Origin: JACPVF01 sp964502095
GTDB taxonomy: Bacteria > Chloroflexota > Anaerolineae > Anaerolineales > Villigracilaceae
NCBI GenBank assembly: GCA_964502095.1
Contig: CAZCUF010000008.1
Coordinates: 62,001-126,000 of the forward strand
Length of the DNA stretch: 64,000 nt
Reading direction: 5' to 3'
In this document: piece after piece, positions 43,300-50,783 of the stretch
Layout of the letters: each line of letters begins with the position of its first letter
How positions within the stretch are numbered: the stretch's first letter is position 1
Position numbers and translations under genes: made by a program
The notes under the pieces: generated by a model
Database searches by the model: none
Seen by the model: only the letters and a program-made list of their open reading frames with translations
What the model was told of the DNA's origin: nothing

Positions 43300-43390
43300 T
43301 GCGTGCCGCACACCTGCCTGATTTGCCAAGCAAATCACGGGCGGCGCCAGGGAAATTTATTTTGCGGGAAAAATAAACTAAAATATCCTC

Positions 43391-45922
43391 ATGCCCGCCG
43401 ACCTGCCCTTCGGTCTCTGGCTGAAGAAACGCCGCAAAGCGCTCGACCTCACGCAGAGCGCGCTGGCAGACCGCGTCGGATGCTCGCTCGCCACCATCGA
43501 AAAAATCGAATCGGAAGAACGCCGCCCCTCGACGCAGATCGCCGAATTGCTGGCAGACGCGCTGGAGATTCCGACGAACGAGCGCGAAACTTTTTTGCGG
43601 ATCGCCCGCCGCCTCAAATCCGACGTTGGGCTGGCTTCTGTTTCCCCGATCGTTTCCCCACCTGTAAAAACGAACGTCTCCATCCCGCCCACGCCGTTGA
43701 TCGGACGCGAATCCGAACTCGACGGAATCCGTCACCTGCTGGCAAATCCCGAATGCCGCCTCGTCAGCCTCACTGGTCAGGGCGGAATCGGGAAGACGCG
43801 GCTTGGGATCGAGTTTGCGATCCGTCAACGCGATTCATTCCCAGGCGGAGTCTATTACGTCGCGCTCGCTTCCATCAACTCACCCGACCTGATCGTCCCC
43901 GCGATTGCAGACGCGTTCTCCTTTTCGTTTTCAGGACCGCTCGACCCAAAGGAACAATTATTCAATCACCTCGCGCGGACGGTGAATGACCCCGCGCTGC
44001 TGGCGTTGGACAATCTCGAACACCTGCTGGGGGAGTCATCCTTTGCGACAGATCTAATCGCCGCGATCCTCCAACGATTCCCGTTGATCAAAATTCTTTG
44101 CACCTCGCGCGAACGGCTCAACCTGCAAGGCGAGTGGATGTTCGATCTGCGCGGCTTGCCCGTGCCGCCGCTGGAACACCTCGACCAAATGGAAGAGTAC
44201 AGCGCGCCCGCGTTGTTCGTCAACTCGGCGCGGCGCGTCAACCCCAAATTCCAATTGACCGACGCTGACAAGCCCGCGCTCTTCCGCATCTGTCAACTAT
44301 TGGAGGGGATTCCGCTCGCGCTTGAACTCGCCGCGGCATGGATGGGCATGCTCACCTGCGCGGAGATCGCCCGCGAGATCGAATCGAACATGGATTTTCT
44401 CGCTACGTCCATGCGCAACATCCCTGAACGGCATCGCTCATTGCGAGCATCCTTCGACCATTCATGGCGGCTCATCTCCGACGCGGAGCGCGACACGCTC
44501 AGCCGACTCTCCATCTTTCACGGCGGCTTCGACCGAACTGCGGCGGAAAAGGTCGCAGGGGCGGATCTGCCTCAGTTGTCGTCGCTCGTCTCAAAGTCGC
44601 TGGTGAAGCGGGATGAGTCGGGACGATACAGCCTGCACGAAGTGATTCGTCAATATGCCTACTCTCATCTCGAAAAAGACGAGCCGTGCTGTCATCAAAC
44701 TTGCGACCGTCACAGCGATTTCTATTTAAACTTCGCCGCCGACTATGAATCGAAATTGAAGAGCGCGTTGCAACAGACCGCCGTGCGCGAGATGACCGCC
44801 GAATTGGACAACATCCGTGCCGCCTGGGATTGGGGGATCAAAAATAAAAAATTTGAATCGCTTGGCAAGTCTGTCCGCGCCTTCGGCTGGTATTACGAAG
44901 TCTCAGGCATGATCCGCGACGGCATCGCGCAGCTTGAACTGCTCGCGCTTGCGCTGAACGAACAGGAGCGCGACGCGCAGGCGAACAAGACTCTCGGCGC
45001 GTGTCTTACGCATCAGGGCTTGCTGTATTTCCGCAGCGGACAATTCGCCCGCGCGCAGGAACATTACGACCAGGGCATTTCTGTTCTTCGTTCGGTGGAC
45101 GCGCAATCTCTTCTTGCCGACGCGCTCATTTTTAGCGGCACGCTCAAACATCTCAACGGAGATTATCTCGAAGCCAAAGATCAGATCGCCGAAGGTCTCA
45201 CGTATGCCCGCGCAATGAAAGATGATTGGTTCACCGCCTACGGCATTTACAACCTCGGTCACGTGGACAGTTTGATGGGCGACTGCCAGAACGGCTACGA
45301 TCAAATGATCGAAGGTCTCGCGCTCTTTCGCAAGGTCGGCGACCCGCATTCCATTTCGCTCGGCTTGAACTTTCTCGTGGACACGCAGATCGCGCTCAAA
45401 AAATATGAAGAAGCGAAAGACTCCATGCGCGAGAGCATCGCCCTGTGCGAGCAGACTCAAAACCGCTGGGGCAAAGGCACGGCGCATCGTTATCTCGGTC
45501 TCGCCATGCTTGCCGACGGTCAATACGACGACGCCCGCGAATGCTTCCACAAGAGTCTTGAAGTCTTCGGCGAATATTTCGAAGGCTGGGACATTGCCAT
45601 CACCCTCGCCTACCTCGCCGACGCGACCCTGCTCTCAGGCGATGAAGCCGAAGCGAAAACAATTTACCTGGACTCACTGCGACACGCGCGCCGAATCAAC
45701 TCCGCCCCGCTGATGTTGATGAACCTCGCGGGACTCGCCCAACTCGAATCCCGCCTCTCTCCCGACCGTACGGCTGGGTGGCTGACCCTCATCCTCTCCC
45801 ACCCCGCAACGACTCAAGAGACCCGTCAACGCGCGGAGGAGTTATACGCGGAACAAGAACACATTCAAGCAAACGCGCCGTGTCAATCGTTGGAAGAAGT
45901 GGTGGATGCGATCTTGAAGTGA
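43391..45922 (+). CDS. XRE-type regulator with NTPase and TPR domains
   Basis: The 843-residue protein begins with a Cro/C1 HTH (about 8-65, LTQSALADRVGCSLATIEKIE). An AAA/NB-ARC-like NTPase follows, with Walker A LTGQGGIGKTRLGIE near 128-142 and LALDNLEHLL near 202-211. C-terminal TPR repeats (about 500-830) with ANKTLGACLTHQGLLYFRSG complete it. It is a STAND-class signal-transducing switch, either a transcription activator or a defence sensor. TAAAAT lies 6 nt before the ATG with no ribosome-binding site, so the mRNA is probably leaderless. It lies beside the AbiE pair. Confidence 0.9.
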   Translation: MPADLPFGLWLKKRRKALDLTQSALADRVGCSLATIEKIESEERRPSTQIAELLADALEIPTNERETFLRIARRLKSDVGLASVSPIVSPPVKTNVSIPPTPLIGRESELDGIRHLLANPECRLVSLTGQGGIGKTRLGIEFAIRQRDSFPGGVYYVALASINSPDLIVPAIADAFSFSFSGPLDPKEQLFNHLARTVNDPALLALDNLEHLLGESSFATDLIAAILQRFPLIKILCTSRERLNLQGEWMFDLRGLPVPPLEHLDQMEEYSAPALFVNSARRVNPKFQLTDADKPALFRICQLLEGIPLALELAAAWMGMLTCAEIAREIESNMDFLATSMRNIPERHRSLRASFDHSWRLISDAERDTLSRLSIFHGGFDRTAAEKVAGADLPQLSSLVSKSLVKRDESGRYSLHEVIRQYAYSHLEKDEPCCHQTCDRHSDFYLNFAADYESKLKSALQQTAVREMTAELDNIRAAWDWGIKNKKFESLGKSVRAFGWYYEVSGMIRDGIAQLELLALALNEQERDAQANKTLGACLTHQGLLYFRSGQFARAQEHYDQGISVLRSVDAQSLLADALIFSGTLKHLNGDYLEAKDQIAEGLTYARAMKDDWFTAYGIYNLGHVDSLMGDCQNGYDQMIEGLALFRKVGDPHSISLGLNFLVDTQIALKKYEEAKDSMRESIALCEQTQNRWGKGTAHRYLGLAMLADGQYDDARECFHKSLEVFGEYFEGWDIAITLAYLADATLLSGDEAEAKTIYLDSLRHARRINSAPLMLMNLAGLAQLESRLSPDRTAGWLTLILSHPATTQETRQRAEELYAEQEHIQANAPCQSLEEVVDAILK

Positions 45923-45950
45923 TTGCGCAAGAAAAATTTCCCCAAAAAAG

Positions 45951-46057
45951 TTAAAGATCAGAGGTTGATGCGTACGATCGCGAATCTGGCGGGGAGCGAA
46001 GAGATCCAATCCGCGCATTTGGCGGCGCTTCCAGTGTGCTTCGCGAAGGCGCTGCAC
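45951..46057 (+). pseudogene. comM: comM 3' remnant 3
   Basis: About 100 nt encode LMRTIANLAGSEEIQSAHLAALPVCFAKALH, the extreme C-terminus of ComM. Roughly 20 codons are deleted between LMR and TIANLAGS. It has the AALPVCFAK insertion seen in remnant 2 and not in remnant 1. No start or full frame remains. Confidence 0.8.
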
Positions 46058-46188
46058 ACCATCGTGAAGCATCCTCGAAGCGGAGCAGGAGGGCAAATGT
46101 AACGGCAACAAGTTAGTGGTCTGACCCATGCCTGCCCCTCAAGGCGGAAAAGATGCGAAAGTAGTAGAACAAATTCCTGTCTTTTTAT

Positions 46189-46276
46189 ACACGAATGGCA
46201 CAAATTTCACAGATTCTCACGGAAATTCTTAAGAAAAAAATCCGTGTTCAACCGTGTTATCCATGTAATCTGTGTA
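46189..46276 (-). repeat. Low-complexity ACACGGATT/ACAGATTAC-type intergenic repeat
   Basis: On the minus strand the sequence reads as degenerate short units such as ACACAGATTACATGGAT and ACACGGTTGAACACGGAT. This is a spacer-type repeat of the kind seen between genes in many Chloroflexota. It has no coding capacity. Confidence 0.6.
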
Positions 46277-46301
46277 CAGAATCGTTTATCCATTATTCAC
46301 G

Positions 46302-46982
46302 TTACAAACCGCCCTCCAACAAATGCGACAAGCCTTCGCGGTCGGTCAGCACAAACTCGGTGCGAGTCACTTCGATCAACTTCTTGTCCGAGAAGCCGTA
46401 TAAGGCGCGACAGACCATTTCACGCGTCGAGCCGACGCGGGCAGCCATTTCATCCAAAGTCAGGCTGCGCGAGATGGAAGAGTCGCCTTCCCGCTCAAAG
46501 CGGTCAAGCAGCAGGCGGGCGAGACGTCCTGCCACGGGCTGGAAGGCCAGGCTCTCCAGAATTTCGCTGGCACGCTGCATCCGCTCAGCCATCAGGCGGC
46601 TGAGTTCCCATGAGGCGCGTCCGTTGCGTAGCAAGATCGGTAAGATGGCATCGCGCCGCCAGAGATAGAGACGGCTGTCTTCGTGCGCTTCCAACGAGAC
46701 GGGCATGGGCGCTTCTTCGCGAAAGAACGCCAGCCCCCAGAAAACTTCCCCTCGCCCGAAGCGCCCCACGTGCAGACTGCGTCCTTCGATTGATTCTTTC
46801 ACGGCCTCAATCGCCCCGTCTGCTACCAACAGCAGGTACGGCCAAATGTCGCCGAACCAGACCGTTTTCTCACCTTTTTGATAACGCCACAAAGAGGCGG
46901 CCTGTTCCACCTGAGCCAGATCCGCCGGGGCGACGACGCGGAAGATGGGATTCTCTGCCAGTAAAGTGAGTAGTTCATTCAT
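46302..46982 (-). CDS. Crp/Fnr-family regulator 1
   Basis: The 226-residue regulator has a cyclic-nucleotide-binding-type beta barrel (about 10-120), a dimer helix (about 122-145) and a C-terminal winged helix. The recognition segment is SLTLDEMAARVGSTREMVCRAL near 173-194. It lacks the N-terminal cysteine cluster of Fnr, and the PRAELALL-like cAMP loop of Crp is not recognisable, so the ligand is unknown; heme or NO sensing as in Dnr/CooA is possible. It overlaps the upstream paralogue by 4 nt. Confidence 0.92.
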   Translation of the reverse strand: MNELLTLLAENPIFRVVAPADLAQVEQAASLWRYQKGEKTVWFGDIWPYLLLVADGAIEAVKESIEGRSLHVGRFGRGEVFWGLAFFREEAPMPVSLEAHEDSRLYLWRRDAILPILLRNGRASWELSRLMAERMQRASEILESLAFQPVAGRLARLLLDRFEREGDSSISRSLTLDEMAARVGSTREMVCRALYGFSDKKLIEVTRTEFVLTDREGLSHLLEGGL

Positions 46983-47659
46983 GGCTCTGAGCCTCCTGCC
47001 AAACCTTCCAAACCGCCGCGATCCAGAAAAGCAACCTCGACGCGGTTGACGCGGATCAAACCCTCAGCGGCGAAGCGGTGCAAAGTTCGGCTGACCAGTT
47101 CGCGGGTCGTTCCGACCGTGTCCGCCATCTGATCGAGAGTCAGGTTGCGCGGCGCGGGCTGTCCATCCACGGAGTCGTAATGCGTCAACAGCAGGCGGGC
47201 GAGTCGTCCCGCCACAGGATGGAAGGCAAAGCCATAGACCACTTCGCGCACGTGGCGCATGTACTGGATCAGGATTGTGGACACATCCCAGGCGGCTTGC
47301 GCGTTGCGCTGGACAACGGGGAGGATCGCCTCGCGTTCCCACAGGTAAAGCGTCGCTTCTTCGCGGACCTCGAGCGAGGCCGGCATGGCGAGGCTGTCCA
47401 CCACTGAGTGTCCCCAAACCACCTCGCACGGACGCAACGCGAACACCACCTGACGGCGGCCTTCAGGCGAGAGCATGGCCCACTCCAGCCGTCCCGAGGC
47501 GATGAAAGCGACGTACGGCCACACTTCGCCCTGCCAGCAGACGTATTCATCTTTGCTGTATTTCTTCTCCGTTGCGCGTGCGGTCAGGTCGGCGCGTTCG
47601 CGTTCGGTCAGTTTGGAAAAAACAGGCGCGTTGGAAAGGCAATCGAGAACATCCTGCAT
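46979..47659 (-). CDS. Crp/Fnr-family regulator 2
   Basis: The 226-residue paralogue of regulators 1 and 3 has a sensor barrel (about 12-120) with CWQGEVWPYVAFIASGRLEW near 41-60, and an HTH with LTLDQMADTVGTTRELVSRTLHRF near 173-196. It is translationally coupled to regulator 1. It is divergent from the membrane protein at 47856, whose upstream region carries a Crp/Fnr-like box. Ligand unknown. Confidence 0.92.
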   Translation of the reverse strand: MQDVLDCLSNAPVFSKLTERERADLTARATEKKYSKDEYVCWQGEVWPYVAFIASGRLEWAMLSPEGRRQVVFALRPCEVVWGHSVVDSLAMPASLEVREEATLYLWEREAILPVVQRNAQAAWDVSTILIQYMRHVREVVYGFAFHPVAGRLARLLLTHYDSVDGQPAPRNLTLDQMADTVGTTRELVSRTLHRFAAEGLIRVNRVEVAFLDRGGLEGLAGGSEP

Positions 47660-47694
47660 GAGCGGTCTCCGGGTGAGCTGCCCTTACCCTGTCT

Positions 47695-47713
47695 CCTCTC
47701 CCGGTGGGAGAGG
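47695..47713. repeat. CCTCTCCC/GGGAGAGG hairpin
   Basis: An 8-bp perfect stem with loop GGT lies in the divergent intergenic region. This kind of CTCTCCC-GGGAGAG palindrome is widespread as a mobile REP-like motif. No T-run follows. Confidence 0.5.
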
Positions 47714-47777
47714 GATATAGGGGCGAGGGAAAAGGATTGCTCAGAATTTATAAAAGTGCAAAGACAAAACGGCGTCC

Positions 47778-47796
47778 TTGTGATATTTTTCTCATA
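47778..47796 (+). promoter_or_regulatory. Crp/Fnr-like box upstream of membrane protein A
   Basis: TTGTGATATTTTTCTCATA resembles the TGTGA-N6-TCACA class of sites. It lies 60 nt before the ATG of 47856-48860. The core GTGATATTTT recurs upstream of 50784 and 55069. Confidence 0.5.
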
Positions 47797-47855
47797 GGGA
47801 ATATCCCCTGCTTTGGCAGGCTTATCTCATTATATCAACTTCAAGGAGATGCAAA

Positions 47856-48860
47856 ATGAAGGACGAAACTACGAAAACGGGACGACTGGTCATGACTATC
47901 GTAGCGGTCATCGGCGGTTTGTACCTAATGCTTTTGGCTCCAACTCAGGTTATGCAAACGCTGAAGATCGCGCTTGACCAGGTGCTGCTACGCCTCGTTC
48001 CGCACGACGCGGACTTCTACCCCGCGGTGCCGATCCTCTCGGCAACATTTTCGATCTGGATGATCGCCTTCGTGCTGGCAGGCGCCATGCTGCTGGTACT
48101 TTCGAAGAAGATCTACGAAGGCATGAAGTGGGCGCGTGCGGTCGCGCTGGGCTTGTTCGCCATCCCGTCTGTGGCGGGGATGACCATGATGATCCCGTGG
48201 TTTGTGCTGGTGCTGGCCGAGTACCCGGAAAAAGGCGTCCCGGCACACACTATCTCAGGCATGCCGCCGGTCATGCCGATCCTGTTCGTGAACCTGCTGT
48301 TCTACTTCATCATCCTATTGGCGGATACCGACACGCTCAAGAACAAAGTTTTGAGATTCATCCCCTTCACTGCGCTGGGTGTCGTCTCGGGCATGGTCTT
48401 CATGAACGGACAGCACGGCGTGCGCTACTTCATCCACATTCCGGGCATGTTCACCACAGACGCCAATGGTTTGATCACTGCCAACCCCAACCCGCCTCCG
48501 TTCACTTCCGCGCTGGCGCACGCCATCACCAATCTCGATCATCTGGATTGGCAGACATTCGCGATGACTTCAGAGAAGGCCGTTTACAGTCCGCAGACAC
48601 TGGCGCTGCTACTGGGCGGCTTCCTGCTTTACATCGCGTCCGCGCTGTTGATCGTCTCCATTCCGTTGATGGCAATGAAGAATAAGGCGGGCTGGTACAT
48701 CGCCACCACCGCCGTGCTGGCGACCGTCATTGTTAGTTTCCAAGGCTTCATCGTACGCCATTCCACCGAGTGGCTGCAGGGCGGGATGCTCTCGGCAGTG
48801 CTGCTGGCAATCCTGCTCATCCCCGCCTTCAAGCAATTCCTCATCGAAAAAGGCGATTAG
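47856..48860 (+). CDS. Multi-pass membrane protein A of the Crp/Fnr cluster
   Basis: The 334-residue protein has about eight to nine helices. Features shared with the proteins at 49797, 50784 and more weakly 53589 are a YEGMKWARAVAL-type loop, AIPSVAGMTMMIPW, NGQHGVRYF-HIPGMF in the middle, and VRHSTEW near the C-terminus before a helix ending LLIPAFKQFL. Function is unknown to me. The membrane-facing His and Arg may bind a cofactor. Its own Crp/Fnr-like box, ribosome-binding site AAGGAG and terminator make it a single-gene unit. Confidence 0.8.
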   Translation: MKDETTKTGRLVMTIVAVIGGLYLMLLAPTQVMQTLKIALDQVLLRLVPHDADFYPAVPILSATFSIWMIAFVLAGAMLLVLSKKIYEGMKWARAVALGLFAIPSVAGMTMMIPWFVLVLAEYPEKGVPAHTISGMPPVMPILFVNLLFYFIILLADTDTLKNKVLRFIPFTALGVVSGMVFMNGQHGVRYFIHIPGMFTTDANGLITANPNPPPFTSALAHAITNLDHLDWQTFAMTSEKAVYSPQTLALLLGGFLLYIASALLIVSIPLMAMKNKAGWYIATTAVLATVIVSFQGFIVRHSTEWLQGGMLSAVLLAILLIPAFKQFLIEKGD

Positions 48861-48887
48861 AGCGAACAATCAATCACATTTTCCTTT

Positions 48888-48925
48888 GCGAAATGGGGTC
48901 GGATTACCGGCTCCATTTCGCTTTT
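48888..48925 (+). terminator. Terminator of membrane protein A
   Basis: GCGAAATGG (48888-48896) pairs with CCATTTCGC (48913-48921) and is followed by TTTT. It lies 27 nt after the stop codon, between convergent genes. Confidence 0.75.
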
Positions 48926-48933
48926 AGCGAGGT

Positions 48934-49608
48934 TCAGGATTCCGCCCCTACCAATCTTTCGAGCGCGGAACGATTGTTCAAGGTAATGCTGGCGCGCGTC
49001 ACCTTAAGCATGCCGTCCCGTTGGAATTGATAGAGGGTGCGGCAAACTACTTCGGGAGAGGCAGCCACCATGGAGGCGATCTGGTCAAGGGTCAGGTCGC
49101 GCTGCGCCGAACTTTCCGAGGCTGGCACGCGCTCCAGCAATAATTTTGCCAATCGCCCCGTTACCGGCTGAAAGGCGAGATCGGCAATCGTCTCTCGCCG
49201 TTTGCGAATCAACCGGGTTTGACGGCGCAGCAAAGCGCGCTCCGCTTCGGGATTCTCGAATAAGATCTGCAAGACGGCCTCCCCCTCCCATTGATAGATG
49301 CTGCTTTTCTGAACCGCCTCCAGCGTGGACGGCGCGGCCTCGCCATCGAAGAGTCCGTGCGCCCAAAATTCATCGCCCTTCTCCCAGGTGGAGACAACGT
49401 AACTTCGCCCGTCTGCCGAGCGGATGACCGCCCGTAGTTGCCCTGATGCGATCAGCAATACATTCTTCCATTCATCACCCTGCCAAAAAAGCACTTTATT
49501 CTTTTCAAGAGTTCGCCGACTGGCCAATGAAATCAATCGCTGTTTCTGACCAGCGGTGAACTTCCCCAGAACTTCGGCATTTTCCAGCAAGGCAGGAAAT
49601 TCAGACAT
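48934..49608 (-). CDS. Crp/Fnr-family regulator 3
   Basis: The 224-residue paralogue has a sensor barrel (about 12-118) with FWQGDEWKNVLLIASGQLRAV near 42-62. The C-terminal HTH contains LTLDQIASMVAASPEVVCRTLYQF near 172-195. It is divergent from membrane protein B, and a perfect 16-bp Fnr-like palindrome lies between the two. It most likely controls that gene and perhaps itself. Ligand unknown. Confidence 0.92.
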   Translation of the reverse strand: MSEFPALLENAEVLGKFTAGQKQRLISLASRRTLEKNKVLFWQGDEWKNVLLIASGQLRAVIRSADGRSYVVSTWEKGDEFWAHGLFDGEAAPSTLEAVQKSSIYQWEGEAVLQILFENPEAERALLRRQTRLIRKRRETIADLAFQPVTGRLAKLLLERVPASESSAQRDLTLDQIASMVAASPEVVCRTLYQFQRDGMLKVTRASITLNNRSALERLVGAES

Positions 49609-49631
49609 GGAACTAATCCTCTTTGATTAGT

Positions 49632-49678
49632 ATTACAGCGCAAAGTTCAGCGTTGAAAAACGCCTCTTGCGCTGTAAT
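49632..49678. repeat. Hairpin element with ATTACAGCGCAA ends, copy 2
   Basis: The same perfect 12-bp terminal inverted repeats as at 39749-39897 (here 49632-49643 and 49667-49678) enclose only 23 nt, including a small GCGTT/AACGC stem. It lies in the divergent region beside the Fnr-like palindrome. Confidence 0.75.
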
Positions 49679-49697
49679 AATCAAACCGTTATGAAAT

Positions 49698-49740
49698 CTT
49701 GACTTAAGTCAAGGCGGAAATATAGAAAGGCCAATATGAT
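49698..49740 (+). promoter_or_regulatory. Perfect Fnr/Dnr-type palindrome and -10 of membrane protein B
   Basis: CTTGACTTAAGTCAAG (49698-49713) is a perfect 16-bp palindrome of the TTGAC-N4-GTCAA type. TATGAT (49735-49740) gives a predicted start near 49747. The box centre is then at about -41.5, the class II position for Crp/Fnr activators. Confidence 0.75.
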
Positions 49741-49796
49741 ATGTACATATTATCACAACCTGAAACTATTTCAGGATAAAGATACCCGGAGGAAGA

Positions 49797-50669
49797 ATGT
49801 TACCATCCACATCTCGTCAGGTACGAATTGCAGTAGTCACCCTTGTGGTGATCTCCGCAATCTTGATGATTGCGGTTATCCCTTTCATCGGGTTCGACAT
49901 GGTCAACCCAATCGTCAAGGCCCAACAGGCGCGTATCGAAAAATTCACCGCGGAGAACAACCCCCAAGCGCCGCTATTGACTTATACCGTCTGGCTCGTT
50001 AGTTTCTTTTTTCCATTTTGGAGCACACTGTCAGTCATTGCCGGCGTCGCCCTGTTGGCAATCGCGCTTCCGTACTATCGCGGCGAGCGCTGGACGCGCG
50101 GACTGGCGTTGCTCTGTCTGGCAATACCAGCCATCGGCGGCGCATATATGATCGTGCCGTGGATGAATTTCATCGGTAGCGCCAAAGGCGGATTTCCTCC
50201 CGCCGTCACCATCATGACCGTCGGTCTGATCCCATACTTTACAGTGCTGCTCACTGAAAAAGTGGACCTTATACAGAAGGTCGTGGATTTCATCGTTTTC
50301 CTGATATTGGGCGTGACCGCGGCTGAGAACTTTGCCAACGGGCACGCGGCTTTCCGTATCCTGTTTGGACATCCGGCTCGTCCGCTCTTTGCTGAAGGAA
50401 TCGCTATCACTTACTTCGGCTGGCTGGCTCTTTGGGTAGCCATGGCGTTATTAATCACGTCCATCTACCTGCTCGGCGAAAAGAATATCTCCGGCTGGTA
50501 TGCAGGTTTGATTGGCGGCCTGGTGACCATGGTTGCAAGCGGCGCCACCCACTACGTCCGCCATGCCACCAACGACTACCTCTACGGCACACTCCTAGGA
50601 CTGGGCATCGTTATTGTGCTCTTGATCCCTCTTTTCAAACAACGCCTATTGGCAGAATACTCAGGCTAA
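49797..50669 (+). CDS. Multi-pass membrane protein B of the Crp/Fnr cluster
   Basis: The 290-residue protein with about eight helices is related to A and C. It shows YYRGERWTRGLALLCLAIPAIGG, then FANGHAAFRILFGHPARPLF, a Lys-Gly-Trp loop (KNISGWYAGL), and YVRHATNDY before the last helix ending LLIPLFKQRLL. GGAGGAAG precedes the ATG. It is likely activated by one of the neighbouring Crp/Fnr proteins from the palindrome at 49698. Function unknown. Confidence 0.8.
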   Translation: MLPSTSRQVRIAVVTLVVISAILMIAVIPFIGFDMVNPIVKAQQARIEKFTAENNPQAPLLTYTVWLVSFFFPFWSTLSVIAGVALLAIALPYYRGERWTRGLALLCLAIPAIGGAYMIVPWMNFIGSAKGGFPPAVTIMTVGLIPYFTVLLTEKVDLIQKVVDFIVFLILGVTAAENFANGHAAFRILFGHPARPLFAEGIAITYFGWLALWVAMALLITSIYLLGEKNISGWYAGLIGGLVTMVASGATHYVRHATNDYLYGTLLGLGIVIVLLIPLFKQRLLAEYSG

Positions 50670-50687
50670 GCACACTCTCCTTTGCGG

Positions 50688-50719
50688 CCCGGGACCGGAA
50701 ACAGTCCCGGGTTTGCTTT
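50688..50719 (+). terminator. Terminator of membrane protein B
   Basis: An 8-bp stem CCCGGGAC/GTCCCGGG (50688-50695 with 50704-50711) is followed by TTTGCTTT. It lies 18 nt after the stop codon. Confidence 0.75.
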
Positions 50720-50743
50720 AAGGCAAAGAATTCCCCCTCCAAT

Positions 50744-50759
50744 TGTGATATTTTACACA
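50744..50759 (+). promoter_or_regulatory. Crp/Fnr-like box upstream of membrane protein C
   Basis: TGTGATATTTTACACA matches the TGTGA-N6-TCACA palindrome with one mismatch. It lies 24 nt before the ATG at 50784, close enough to overlap the promoter. Confidence 0.6.
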
Positions 50760-50783
50760 CGGAAAATATTCGAGGAGAATGAC

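Noticed and set aside
46189..46276. Direct-repeat array resembling a CRISPR
   Set aside because: The units are short, degenerate and contiguous, without unique spacers of constant length. No cas genes are present.
47695..47713. Terminator between Crp/Fnr regulator 2 and membrane protein A
   Set aside because: The two genes are divergent, so neither needs a terminator there. The palindrome lacks a T-run and resembles a widespread REP-like motif.
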